DNA of 64,000 nucleotides from Stromatinia cepivora (taxonomy: Eukaryota > Ascomycota > Leotiomycetes > Helotiales > Sclerotiniaceae). The DNA is taken from assembly GCA_014898415.1 (NCBI GenBank), contig RCTD01000019.1, forward strand, positions 186,001 to 250,000, written 5' to 3'. Both the position numbers and the translations under genes were made by a program. Position 1 is the stretch's first letter; every line of letters begins with the position of its first letter. Positions 24,063 to 34,381 of the stretch are shown in pieces. The notes under the pieces are model-generated. The model was not told the DNA's origin. It was given only the letters and a program-made list of their open reading frames with translations, and ran no database searches.

Positions 24063-24779
24063 GCCAAAATCAAAACGCTTTACTTTAACCCGTGAGATTT
24101 AAGGGTCGGCATCTCGTGTCTGGTGTAGCTACATGGATTGGGGAACAAATGCCAGCGCAAACGAGACTACATCGAATGCTGATGAGCATGATCATGGATA
24201 CGTGATTGATGGCATCTCTTTCCACTGTTGATATCACCCTTTCTGTATCTCTCATCCCTGGATATCGACTCCTTGTATATACTACAGAGCCTGCTTTCCA
24301 CTAGGTGTCATCTTCTTTCCAACTACCCTTTTCACTACTTTTTTCACTACTTGGAATATATGTTACATCCACGAATCTCACAAAACATCAACATCATGGA
24401 TTGTTTGGCGAGTAATTCGTTGCTTGTATTCCCCTGTGGTACTCTCCAGAGTTCCCCAGTCATCCACACTAAAAGAACTAGTTATCTCTACTGTAAAGGA
24501 GAACAATACGGTGTAAAGTAAATGATTGATATGGAACTCCAGGAGAGGACTTGTATTTGTAAGGTGTAAAGTGGGAGGAAAATGACAGGCTTGAGATGAA
24601 AATGATGGAAATTGTTGTTTGAGTGCCGGCGGCATATTAAGATGTAAAGGAAGAGGGATCGAGGAAGAAGATTGCTCGAAAAGGGGCATAGTTGATAAGT
24701 TATTACACTACAACAATACAACAATGTCAATCATACAAATTTAATTCCACCACCACTCTACTTCCCCCCCTTTCCTCCT
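24063..24779. other. Non-coding spacer
   Basis: Overlapping short ORFs on both strands (for example 24228-24521 + and 24378-24689 -) oppose each other and neither looks conserved. I see no supported gene in this stretch. Confidence 0.5.
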
Positions 24780-25500
24780 GTATTACATAAGAATTCTGAA
24801 AATATTTTCTTTTTAACTTTGAAAGATATTTAAATCGATCGAAAAATCTGAAATGTTTTTTATTCTTATTATTATTATTATTTAATCAAATATTGATAAT
24901 TAATCGATAAATTATTCTTAAAAAAAGAATAAAAAGAATTATAAATAACAAAAAATTAATTAATTCGAAAACAATAACAAAACTCTTTATTGTCTTTTAA
25001 TTCTTAGAATAATCTCCCTTTTTAAATTCAATAAAAAATAATATCAATATAATAATAGATTATTAATTATATATTATAATTTAATATAAAGATTTTATAG
25101 AGTTTTCTAATTAATCGATAATATACTATTATTTATATATTTATATTTAGAGTTTCCTAACTTTACAAACAATATCCTTCTATTAACTATAACAAATACC
25201 AAACCTTTTTATTATTCTTTAATTCTATAAAAATATATTAAAAAAACAAACGCCATTAGATCGATATAGTTCTATATTGAAGAGTTCTTATAGAGTTCTC
25301 TAATTATCAAGAATATCCTTATAGTTGATCGTAATAGTAAGTGAATTCTTTTGATTTTATCAAAATGAAATTTGGAAAGACAAGTTGATTAAGTTTTTCT
25401 TCTTTTTTTTATTCGTTTTTTTTTCTCTTTTATTTTATTATTTTCTTTAATATAAAATTATAGACCTTTTATAGTGCTATTATACTATACGGCTCTTATA
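24780..25500. other. AT-rich island (RIP-like)
   Basis: About 720 bp made almost entirely of A and T, bounded by abrupt returns to normal composition near 24,775 and 25,505. No ORF, no terminal inverted repeats found at the edges. Such islands in related fungi are commonly old transposons mutated by RIP; that origin is inferred from composition only. Confidence 0.7.
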
Positions 25501-25510
25501 GTCGCATCCA

Positions 25511-26799
25511 TAGTCGTGGCGTCCTCCGTAATACTAGCCGATAAAGTGCAGCACATTCGTTTGGATTTTCGGTTGTTCGCGCGAAAACAAAACTGGGCAC
25601 GGGATATCCCGCCCTTGCCGAAAAGCCTGCAGGACCTATTTCTTTAGGCCCAGACAGCGTATGCCATTAACCAAGATACACTAGTTCCACATCATCTATG
25701 CCGTGGGAAACCCCCTAAAAACCATTAGGAAAAGTACAGAAAACCACGGGTGTGTCTCTTTGGCGACGTTATCCAAGACAGTACTCATATCCCACCAGTA
25801 ATCTCTCCTCTTGCCTCGCGTTGACCTCTTCCAACTAACCTCAACTCTGTAATTCTGCTGTATGTTCCTTCGTGTCCGTAACCGCCAGCCTAAGGCCCAA
25901 GACCTACACCCCAATGGGGTTGCTCCACCTCGGTAAAAATGCTAGTCTCACGAAATTACATGTTTACCGTAGAAGTAGTAAATCACCACGAGGATTTGAA
26001 TGTGAGATAAAACATAGGCTGATGTTCAAGCTAAAAGTCATATATACCTACAGACGCATCGAATTGGAAAAGGTTAGGCACTTAACTGTTCCGTCTAAGT
26101 GCTTGCTAGGCAAATCACATGGGTATGGCGAACCCCACTAACATCCATGTCCTTACACATCCAAGATTCGTCGTTGCGTCGCATTCTTTATATCTCCCAT
26201 CTCCTCTGCCATCAAAATCGACGTTGTACATCGAACATCCGTCTCCATCTTGAGCCTTCAGCTCTTCCATCAACCATATTCTAGTGTAAGGAGGCTACAG
26301 AGTGATATGTGTTCTTTTATACATTTCTGCCACTATTACTAACTGAGTAACAGCCAGTTGACCCAACCCCACTTCGGAAAGAGTTTCTAGACAGGTGCGC
26401 ATCATCGGCTTTTTATTTTTTTGCCGCTATCGCTAATAAAAGTAGTACTGTACGAGTGAAATCTGGAATCCGGCTAAGGAGATTTAGTTTACCGCAATGC
26501 CTGAAGTAAGGCCGCTGACTATATCCACATTCGTACCAATTCCAATGCGAAGAACGCAGGTTGGGGCCGAGGAACTACTAAGGGTGAATGCGAATATATT
26601 AGTTTATTTTTAGGCCAGTTACCTACCCAAGACTTATGTCATAGAAAAGCTCCTAAAAACAGCCTCAGCACCATAGGTATAGGTCCAGGGATTATGACGC
26701 CTTGTAAGATACAGAGGATCAGGAACTTCCTGCAGGAAGAACTGTCGTTGTGTCAAAAATGGAGTTCAAGTTAGTGGCACAACCTAGCTGAGATAATAT
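25511..26799. other. Low-density region with decayed coding-like segments
   Basis: GC content is normal again but reading frames are broken. On the minus strand 25696-25914 reads NYRVEVSWKR..., reminiscent of DCRVEVTLDFR in the open frame at 26800-27000. On the plus strand about 26,700-26,790 encodes a Cys-rich CRKNCRCVKNG run ending in a stop. These may be relics of a duplicated gene or element. No intact gene supported. Confidence 0.4.
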
Positions 26800-27271
26800 T
26801 CAGAAACGAGGGAAAATAGTTTCCCACATGAGCACTCCTATTCTAAAATCCAATGTTACTTCAACTCTGCAATCGCTGCCGCTATATTGGCTAGGATATG
26901 ACACCTTAACAGCGCTGGTAGCGCCCATTCCCTTCATCTCCTCCTGCTTTCTCCAAACACTGGTTTTTATACCCTCAAAGACACAATCTCCTAATAGGTC
27001 CGTGACTCTTCGACCGGTCCTAGTATTACTTGCGCAATAGTTCTGCCAACTGACAAACACACGCAAGCCTCCAACTTGAAATCTCCATCACCATTGGGAA
27101 GAAACAAACGGACAGCGTCGGTCAACCTCCCGCTTCTTTCTCGATATCTCTTTCCACTTGTCTTGATACCTTCGAAGAAAAGGCAAGCTCTAAGAGTGCT
27201 CTCTAGCTTGTTTATTTCAGCCTTTACCGCAGTGTGCCCAAGCTGGAGGGTGTCTGACGCTTGAGATACCC
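26800..27271 (-). other. Two overlapping open frames sharing FEGIKTS, possible further exons or relic of the gene to the right
   Basis: Frame A (about 26991-27271) contains LESTLRACLFFEGIKTSGKR then DAVRLFLPNGDGDFKLEAC. Frame B (26800 to about 27000) contains GRRVTDLLGDCVFEGIKTSV, then DCRVEVTLDFRIGVLMW. The shared FEGIKTS block, about 195 bp apart on the same strand and also similar at DNA level, indicates an internal tandem duplication. An alternative acceptor (CAG at 27254-27256) would join frame A in phase to exon 4 of the five-exon gene at 27224-28316; going from A to B needs a further intron (candidate acceptor CTAG ending at 27020) or a frameshift. Whether this is functional coding sequence is unresolved. 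Confidence 0.45.
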
Positions 27272-28316
27272 ATCAAAGTCCACATCGTCCAGGATATGGT
27301 TGGCACTAACTCCACCTTTTTCGTGTGTCATTTCAGCCAATGGTAGGGAGGGAGATAGATTCTTACCTGCGAATCCGCTTGCTTGTTGAGAGAGAGACGA
27401 ATCGTAGCTTGGGAATGAATCATCGCGCCTCCGTTTCTTATGTGACTCTGAATCGATCGAATCCTCCTTGTTGCTGCCTGTGGCTGAGTGCTCATCCTCC
27501 CATCTAGTCTATTAGCATAGCTGTTTATTGTATAGAAATAGGACCAGCCTACACAGTGTCTTGTACCTGCGGAAGCAGGAACAAAGCGCCTTGACCCAAG
27601 CGGAGACATATTTTATGATACTTAAAGCCAGCAGCTGTCCAGGACCGTAGATTCTGTTTCATAACATCAATGTCATCAGTGATCTTCTGCGACAGTTGGA
27701 GGGCTTCAACAAGTCGTTGATGCATAAGATCCGATATGTTCCTCGCGCCATTTGCGGGCATCGATCCCAACATATAGAAGAATATGGCGTAAAATCTCCA
27801 GAGAATGGTGTTCCAAGGTCGTCGCAGACTGAGATGTTGAACCACTAGATACGCCTCGGCAGCAATATCCTTGAGTGGCTCTCTAGAATCCCAACGTACG
27901 CTTAGATGCTCTTCGGGGCTCATCCAGAAATGCCATGGATCTTTCTTCCATATCTGAAATGAATGCCGGATTTCAACCGGCAGGCAACAGAGCGAATCCC
28001 GAGGATTGTTGTAAGAGCCGCGCTTCGTGGTCTCTTTACGTTAGCACTATCTGTCGTGCGAAATATTCGTCGAGCTGTGCTCTTTGACTTCGCAGGAAGT
28101 GATGTATAAAAGCCTTGGAGAAAACCAACAAACTTCAAGAAGTCAGTTAAAGCTCGCTCTCTTTGTTTTACAGAGAAAACCCCATACCTCATTTTCTTGA
28201 AATAAGGCTGCAAGATTTAATTCTTTATCAAAATTCTCTAATTGGCGAATAAGTACGCCTACACCATACATCGTCGCGGGATTTGAAAAATGTAAGATTG
28301 TAGAGCTTTTGTCCAT
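27224..28316 (-). CDS. Unrecognised five-exon gene, protein about 280 aa with nuclear-type basic motif
   Basis: I do not recognise this protein. Exons 28188-28316, 28040-28132, 27567-27953, 27367-27508, 27224-27315 join in phase to 280 codons. Intron boundaries are GTATGG/AAG, GTAAAG/CAG, GTACAA/TAG (branch GCTAAT) and GTAAGA/AAG (branch GCTGAAATGAC). Exon 1 starts MDKSSTILHF and ends LFQENE. Exon 3 is well-coded helical sequence (IWKKDPWHFWMSPEEHLSV; WNTILWRFYAIFFYMLGS). Exon 4 has an acidic-basic linker with KKRRRDD, a likely nuclear localisation signal. Intron 2 is the weakest junction, since exon 2 also stays open past its donor. The 3' end may instead continue into the FEGIKTS frames to the left. 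Intact frames over five exons argue for a real, probably lineage-specific gene despite the decayed surroundings. Confidence 0.55.
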
Positions 28317-28510
28317 TCAGCTTTCACTGATACCATGTTTACGTAGGGCGCGGGTGCTTTCTCCGGTTTGATGCCTATTCGGGGACACCCCAGCCCTCTT
28401 TTCCTTACATGATCCACATTGATTCCCGGCTAACTCAATTTGTGCTCTTGTAGGCTGCATCGAACGCTTTAATGATCAGTTGCGTCAGAAGCCTGCAGTA
28501 GGATGAATAA

Positions 28511-28804
28511 ACGAAGACAGGGGCCACAACAACGCCTCAAACTGCCCGGAGTAGACGTTGCAGTTTTGCCTGCCGAAGTATACTAGTCTTATTTGGTAAT
28601 GGATTCTACGACTGTTGCGAAGATCAATCAAAGTTTGGACAAGTAGCGACCTGGTTGCATGGCTTCGACCATAAAAACGTCTTAAAAAGAAATCTGAGGT
28701 GCAAAAATGACCTATTGGAAGCTATAGAAAGTATATACCCTAACAAACTCAGGCCACCTTGGCTACATCTCCATAATTTTTCTCAAATAGCCAAATCAGA
28801 TTGA
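28511..28804 (+). other. Open frame without ATG, possible terminal exon or gene relic
   Basis: An open frame of about 97 codons between stops at 28508 and 28802 with protein-like content: FGNGFYDCCEDQSKFGQVA, WLHGFDHKNVLKRNL, then LEAIESIYPNKLRPPWLHLH. No start codon, so it would need an upstream exon or be a fragment. A possible donor/acceptor upstream was not resolved. No family recognised. It lies head-to-head with the five-exon gene. Confidence 0.35.
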
Positions 28805-29369
28805 GTATTTGCTTGCATAGATCCACCAAAATAATGTAGGACTCGCTTGTTACGATGTGCACAGACGCAAATGAAGGGGGAGGGGGAAAGCGAAGAAGGA
28901 AAGTCTCAGAGGAGGAAGACAACACAATCTTTTCTTTTCTTAATTCATATATTTCCAGGGTACGAACTTACCATCATCTTGCGATAAGCGACACGCAGAA
29001 TATATTTCGAAGACTTCCAGCCATGTACTCCCGACCAGACTTGCTGGGTGTTAGAACCTAACCATCCTACTGTAGTTTTGACTCACAAAGCATGTCAAAA
29101 TTATAAATCAATCAATCAATTAACCACATCGGTGGTTGAGGTAAACAGCTGAAGCACTCCGAGCATCTTGGCAATGACTTTCATATGCGGAGATAGCCAC
29201 CACATTCGCAGGATCAGAACTTATTAATTGATAACTAAAATTACATAATTAAAGAAGCCCGAAAACTAGATTAAGGAAAGCATCCTAGAAAGTAGTCTCG
29301 CAACCAACGTACACCACTAATCCAAGATTTTCGCTCGCGGGTCGTTGAATCATGTGAAAACCAGCTCTT
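28805..29369. other. Spacer with one weak ORF
   Basis: A plus-strand ORF at 28855-29061 begins with GGGGKRRRK and ends soon after; it lacks support. Otherwise nothing is seen in this stretch. Confidence 0.45.
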
Positions 29370-30395
29370 CTAGTCCTCGCCGTACGATTTTTCTTTCTCA
29401 ACTGGCGTGTGTTCCGAGCTCCAGGGCTCATCGCTAGAGGCTGCAAGGCCGAGCTCTTCAATACCTTTATTCGTCAAATCAAGCTCTAAAGCGCCGCATC
29501 CGCCCTCTACCGTTGAACAAGCTCTCACAGCTCTCGCCTCGGCAGATCTGACGTGGTGCTTTCGTGGCAGGTCTATCTGCTCCATTGGTTTTCCGATCTG
29601 TACGCACATAACCTGTCCATAAGGCGTTTCACCTGGCACCAAGCATTCTTGCTTCGACTCCACCAAAATCTCAGTGTCGATCCTGATAGCGTTTATTTCA
29701 TCGTACTTTTGCCATGGCTGAAAGATCGGCTTGATTGACCTCCCGCTTCTGCCAAACGCTTTCTCACAGCTTGGGCAGTATACCGAGAGGCCTATATTGG
29801 CGACACCAACCTCCCAATTGTGAAGTTTGTAATTTGCCGAAAGAAATAAGTCGACTGACTCTCGAAAAATTGGAGCGGGTTCGAGTAAAGAAGTTTCTAC
29901 AAAGTAGTTTTCTGGCTCATAACTCAACGGAATGAGATCTTCAAGGAAAACACATCTTTCATTGACGTTATCCGTATTTCCAACCCAGAAGAATCTAGCG
30001 AACTGGCTGATATTTCGAGCAATGCTGTGGAATTTTTTTACATAAATCCGAACTTTCTTTTGAGTCGATCTTGTAAACCATTACAAAATCTCGCCGGCAA
30101 TCAAAATGTTTGCCAACAAGCTTGTGTAATTCATTTTCTGTTGATACCTCTTTAATCCGGAGAGAAGCTTTAGGGCGACCGGGCTTTTCAAATTCAGGAG
30201 GAAATTCGTATGTGAAACTAAAATTATGATTGTCTTCTGTGACATGATCCTTTGCAACATTATTATTAGTTTTACCAAAATCCAGTGCTGATAAAGACTT
30301 ACAAGATAGGAATGTTGAAGAATACAAGAAAGCATCAACTTTTTTCCAGTATCGCGATCTCCAAGGAAGACCAAGTCAAAAGAATAATGAGACAT
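29370..30395 (-). pseudogene. Ras-fold GTPase-like gene, degenerate nucleotide site, one-base frameshift
   Basis: Exon 1 (30303-30395) starts MSHYSFDLVFLGDRDTGKK, a Ras-like first strand and P-loop. A 53-nt intron (30250-30302, GTAAGT..AAG, branch ACTAATA) leads to exon 2. Typical Ras order follows: DFVMVYKIDSKESSDL, then in another frame KKFHSIARN, FFWVGNTDNV (G4 position) and FVETSLLEPAPIFRESVDLF (G5 and last helix). The change of frame occurs near 30041-30046 beside a run of seven A; one extra base there would explain it. The P-loop has Lys where Ser/Thr should follow GK, and G4 reads NTDN rather than NKxD, so GTP binding is doubtful even if the frame were intact. A C-terminal extension of about 130 residues contains CPSC and has no known match. 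A sequencing error cannot be excluded; an upstream ATG at 30473 is possible. Confidence 0.6.
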
Positions 30396-31180
30396 TGTGA
30401 ATTTTGTGCAAGGAAGAATTACAAAGACAAAGGAGGATATATTGTACAATAAAAACCACATTTTATTCTTCAAACCACAATTTATACACCTCTATGATAC
30501 TCCCTTTCCTCTGGAACCACGTTCATAGTCGACAGTGCTTTCACCTCCGGCTTCTGCAATGCAACTGCTTTCGCATCCAGCGTATAGCACTAGAACAAGG
30601 GCCTCCCGAAACGGGACAAATCCGCTTAGGCCTAACTAACCTATATGTTATCTTCGCACCCTGCTGCAAGGATTCTGCTTTTTTTCCTTCTCAAAATATA
30701 CCACTGATGTACTTTGAAAAATCTGTATCGCCATTTTGTCTATTAAAGTTGAGAGCATAATCGCAACTGATTCCCTAATCTACGGCGATCAAGCCGTACT
30801 TCTGTTATCCTCTTCCCTATCCTACATCTCATCCCTATAATAGCTCTTGCATGGTGTACCGGCACGACAGAGCGTGTGAAAGTTTCTGCTCTCGCAGCCC
30901 TCATGGATTGGACCTAGACCTGTGATTGAAGGCTTAACCAGACAACCAAATCATGTCTTCCACCAGCTTTATAATTTTTTTGACATTGAGGTAAAAAATC
31001 AGATGTCAATTCCAGGTATGTTCGAAAAATTTGGGCTTGGGTGACAGTCACAGGTTCTCTACAACCGCCTGTACTAGACGCCTACTTCAACCGGTGTTTT
31101 AAGCCGTGGACGTTGATTTCCGAGACAAATTCCGCACGGAATCAGACTAGGATACAAATAAACTATACTAAATAACAAAA
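30396..31180. other. Spacer
   Basis: Holds a plus-strand ORF (30404-30760) that overlaps the 5' end of the Ras-like gene and has no protein character I can support. No other feature seen. Confidence 0.45.
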
Positions 31181-31612
31181 ATGGACCAACGCTTAGTACA
31201 GATCCTAAGGAACTTCTTGACTTCACCCCGCGTGCTCAACTCCAACGCACTCTTCTCCGCACATAGAGGCTTCCGCAACAAGCAAGATCTCTCAACGCTG
31301 AGAGATATACACGCCACCAATGGCTTCATTCCTGTGGCTCCAAAACTAATCGAGAACGAAGGGCTGCTGAAGGAAGAAAAACCAAACTGGAAAAGGAAGG
31401 CACATCAACTCTCTCATTATTCTAATCATTTAAAATGGTATAATATATGTTCAAAAGGAGGTGGGAATGTTACTATTCATGGCCACGGTATTAATTCAAG
31501 CGGGTTAGAAAAATCGGCAAGGCGAGGGAAAAGCGATACATCAAATCCTCAGGTTTTCATTGATTTTCGCTGGCGGGATGTTCTAAAAGTAGAAGCAAAA
31601 GGGCAAGTCTAA
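31181..31612 (+). CDS. Hypothetical basic protein, 143 aa, single exon
   Basis: I do not recognise this protein. The ATG has a good context (ACAAAAATGG) and the frame is intact for 144 codons. It begins MDQRLVQILRNFLTSPRVLN, with few acids and several Arg/Ser, which could be a mitochondrial presequence. The middle is rich in Lys and His (KPNWKRKAHQLSHYSNHLKW), followed by a Gly-rich turn. No transmembrane helix or cysteine motif. It stands alone between two degenerate stretches, so it may be a lineage-specific gene or chance ORF. Composition is more protein-like than the shadow ORFs around it, which is why it is listed. Confidence 0.4.
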   Translation: MDQRLVQILRNFLTSPRVLNSNALFSAHRGFRNKQDLSTLRDIHATNGFIPVAPKLIENEGLLKEEKPNWKRKAHQLSHYSNHLKWYNICSKGGGNVTIHGHGINSSGLEKSARRGKSDTSNPQVFIDFRWRDVLKVEAKGQV

Positions 31613-31982
31613 AAGTAGTTTTGAATTTAGAGCCACAACTATGATGCTACTTGAGACCTTGTATACCTATTCACAACAATGAGATAGGAGGCAAAGAAAG
31701 GAGAGTGGTTGAAGATACTTGCCAAAATGAGAATATTGTAGTTTATCAGCAGAGAACATGGATATCAATCAATAACCTGGTTTATGTATGCAGCAGCTGA
31801 GCTCCACTCCTGTTCTTTTTTTTTTCACAATAACTCCGTACTCCCTTGCAGAAATTTTAGTCCAATTAAAATGAATAAGCCTTGATAAAAAGGAACAAAA
31901 TTAAATAAAGATGTAGTGGGATATATAATATTTTGTACTCTATGTAATCATGGAAGATCATCGCTATAAGCTATAGTATCCA

Positions 31983-32462
31983 CTATGTATAATCCTGATA
32001 TTTGCCTGCTCCCATATGTATGTTAATCATGCTTAAGCCGGCAATCAATGTTGACTGAGATGTATTTAGAGGACAAGTTTCTTCAGTTCTTCCTAATTTC
32101 CTCACCTCTACACCACCTTGGAACAATTGCATTCTAAACCACATTTTCAATGTTTGTTGATCACACCATATAACCAGACTAACTCTTAAAAAGTGAATTG
32201 TCATGATGAAAGCTAATTTAGCGTTTGATGCAAGAGAAATTATAGAATCTGGATCATCTACATGAGCTAATGTATAAGTGGTGAGATTGAACCCGATTGG
32301 TGATAGTGGTAGGTGGGAGAAACCCAGGGGTACTACCAACTTTAAAAGTTGGTAGTTTAACATGTTCTTTAAGACAAGACTAAACTCATTTTTCATCACA
32401 ACTTCTTCCACGAAATTATAGATGAAGAGGTTTTCAAAAAGCTTTGCACATCCACGATTCAT
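31983..32462 (-). CDS. Hypothetical protein, 159 aa, possible gene remnant
   Basis: Not recognised. A single open frame of 159 codons. The second half (LASNAKLAFIMTIHFLRVSL, then WCDQQTLKMWFRMQLFQGG) reads like folded protein with helices and an amphipathic strand, whereas the first 50 residues look less ordered. No signal peptide; one hydrophobic stretch could be a buried helix. The DNA just right of it (32,463-33,038) has no continuing exon that I could join. It could be the 3' exon of a larger broken gene. Listed with low confidence because the frame is long for this AT-leaning stretch. Confidence 0.35.
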   Translation of the reverse strand: MNRGCAKLFENLFIYNFVEEVVMKNEFSLVLKNMLNYQLLKLVVPLGFSHLPLSPIGFNLTTYTLAHVDDPDSIISLASNAKLAFIMTIHFLRVSLVIWCDQQTLKMWFRMQLFQGGVEVRKLGRTEETCPLNTSQSTLIAGLSMINIHMGAGKYQDYT

Positions 32463-33038
32463 TATTATTCATTAAGAGAACAAGAGATAGTAACTACATG
32501 CCAGACACAGCAATCCATTTCTAGCACATTATCAAAGACATGGACGACTTATGTACATCTCATTGTACAGCTTGAGGACCACTGAGCCGCTGTTCAAATT
32601 AGTTTGTGTCCTTTTGTCGTTCAGGATATCTCAGGACAAACATTTTATCGATGTCATTACCACTATACATTTTGTTGTTCTTCTACAGACAAAGAGGATG
32701 CATGCAGTCTTGTAAAAAATGTTGTGCAGGCCATCTATGATGCATACTACCGGCCTGTCTGGTGGGACTTTTCAGATCAACAGAGGTGAGGTTCAGATTA
32801 ACATAATAACAAGAACACCTCTAATAGATCTAGCTGCACTAAAGGAAGACCTGGATTAGGTGACCGTGAGACTAACTTTAGTTGTATCAAATTAATAGAA
32901 TTACAGTTTCTCCATTATATGGACTCCACTACTAAGCCTTTGGGTGGTGGTATAGTCTCATCTCGCATATCTGCAGCAGAAGTTATAGTGTTAACTGCCT
33001 CCAAATGATCCTGCTGAGAGCAAGTCAACCATGATGAT
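32463..33038. other. Spacer
   Basis: About 580 bp without supported coding sequence; a 61-codon ORF at 32604-32789 has no family character. Confidence 0.45.
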
Positions 33039-33446
33039 ATGATAGAGCTAAGTGCCTGCACAAGAGCAAAACGTCGAAGACCGAGCACTCAAGAGAATCA
33101 TAGTCAAGAAACCACTGATATTGAAAACAGCAACGATACAGAGATCAGTAAAAAAGGTTCAACGCCGCTGGAAGAGACTGTCTGCCAAAAGATATCAAGG
33201 ATTCTCGTGAAAAAGATTCTTCATGGATTGGAGAAGCAAAAGGGAGTTTATGGAGTGAATACTCAATTTATTGAAGAATCTAGTATCGGACAGTGTAAAA
33301 ATCGTTCCGAGTATTTTGAAAATCAATTGTGGTTACAGTCCTCTAAATTCATTGCTACGGCGAAGACAACCGTATGGAAATATAGATTTCTTGCATCTTG
33401 TTTTCGTTTAATTCGGAATTACATTCTGAGTGAATACTCCAAATGA
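33039..33446 (+). CDS. Hypothetical basic protein, 135 aa, possibly 5' exon of a longer gene
   Basis: Not recognised. Starts MIELSACTRAKRRRPSTQ, giving a cluster of basic residues (AKRRRPS) like a nuclear localisation signal, then an acidic Asn/Glu-rich linker and a helical basic region (ILVKKILHGLEKQKGVYG). The next plus-strand ORF (33609-34340) could be a downstream exon of the same transcript, but I found no splice pair that joins them in phase with confidence. It may also have an upstream exon. Confidence 0.35.
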   Translation: MIELSACTRAKRRRPSTQENHSQETTDIENSNDTEISKKGSTPLEETVCQKISRILVKKILHGLEKQKGVYGVNTQFIEESSIGQCKNRSEYFENQLWLQSSKFIATAKTTVWKYRFLASCFRLIRNYILSEYSK

Positions 33447-33608
33447 TCTGAAGAAAGACGATGTAAAGTTGTGAAAGTTGTTGTGAGAATTCTCAATCAA
33501 GAGAAGATTCAAGAAACGGAATTTCAGTGTCCCTGATTCCATTCTGCTTTTTGTATTAGTATTGTATTCAATAGAGAGTATACAAACCTTACTTTTATAT
33601 TAAGAATA

Positions 33609-34340
33609 TTGCTGATTGAGTTGAATAGTTATACAGAGATATACCACGCTCTTAATCTTATATATTACGTTCAACGAGGTCTTCCAACTGCGAAAGAGAA
33701 CCTTTTTCGTCTTTCGTGGGAGCCCAAGAACCACCTGGCAACTGGCGATAGCCGACAATCAGAAATTTCGCAGAACGAACAAGACATATCCATGAAGAAT
33801 TATATCACTGTCCCTTCAACAAATCATTTGCCGGTGTTTCCCGTTTCCACGCATGAAGATAATACCCTACAGGCTTCAAGGAACAATAATTTTCGTCATG
33901 AGCAGCAAGAAATTGCCCTGGAAAGAAGTGTAATTCTTGCCCGCCCCGAGTTATATCCAGCTCCCGAGCTATCGTCAGGACATCGAGGCGAAGTCCAACC
34001 TATGCTTCCAGAGTCATACGAGACATTGGAAGCTGAACCACAAGTGGAATGCTACGACGCAAGAACTTTACAACACTCCGAATTTGACAATCAAAACCTG
34101 CGAGCCATCCAAGTAGATCATCTACAAGCACCTGGGCAATTAATAAACAGGATAGTAGGCAGTCGTTCAGATGGACATGAAGGAGAATCCAATGCTCCCG
34201 CGCTACCAATTGAGCCACAGACAATACAATATGATACCGAGTCAGGTACGAAGCTGTTTTATCTTAAAGAAAACACACCTGATATTCGACAGACCCCACC
34301 TCCACAGACACACTCCGATATGACTGGGCTCCAGACTTGA
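33609..34340 (+). CDS. Hypothetical low-complexity protein, 243 aa
   Basis: Not recognised. An open frame rich in Pro, Gln, Glu and Ser (ILARPELYPAPELSSG; ALPIEPQTIQYDTESG; TPPPQTHSDM), as seen in disordered regions of fungal regulators. The first residues (about 1-30) resemble a coding continuation and could be read from an acceptor at CGAG (33680) rather than the first ATG. No hydrophobic core or catalytic motif. Same strand and close to 33039-33446, so both may belong to one gene. The 244-codon length makes a chance frame unlikely, but function cannot be given. Confidence 0.45.
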   Translation: MLIELNSYTEIYHALNLIYYVQRGLPTAKENLFRLSWEPKNHLATGDSRQSEISQNEQDISMKNYITVPSTNHLPVFPVSTHEDNTLQASRNNNFRHEQQEIALERSVILARPELYPAPELSSGHRGEVQPMLPESYETLEAEPQVECYDARTLQHSEFDNQNLRAIQVDHLQAPGQLINRIVGSRSDGHEGESNAPALPIEPQTIQYDTESGTKLFYLKENTPDIRQTPPPQTHSDMTGLQT

Positions 34341-34381
34341 CAAATCCGTATCTCTTTCATGACAATCCATATCTTTTTCAC

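Noticed and set aside
25690..27320. Possible VCBS/FG-GAP (DxDxDG) repeats in decayed minus-strand frames
   Set aside because: A few DVDFDG- and NGDGDF-like strings occur, but in different frames and without the periodic pattern of the family.
28320..28460. Short minus-strand ORF with QCGSCKEKR upstream of the five-exon gene, resembling a zinc cluster
   Set aside because: Only two cysteines with wrong spacing for Zn2Cys6, a stop directly before the gene's ATG, and no splice sites to join it.
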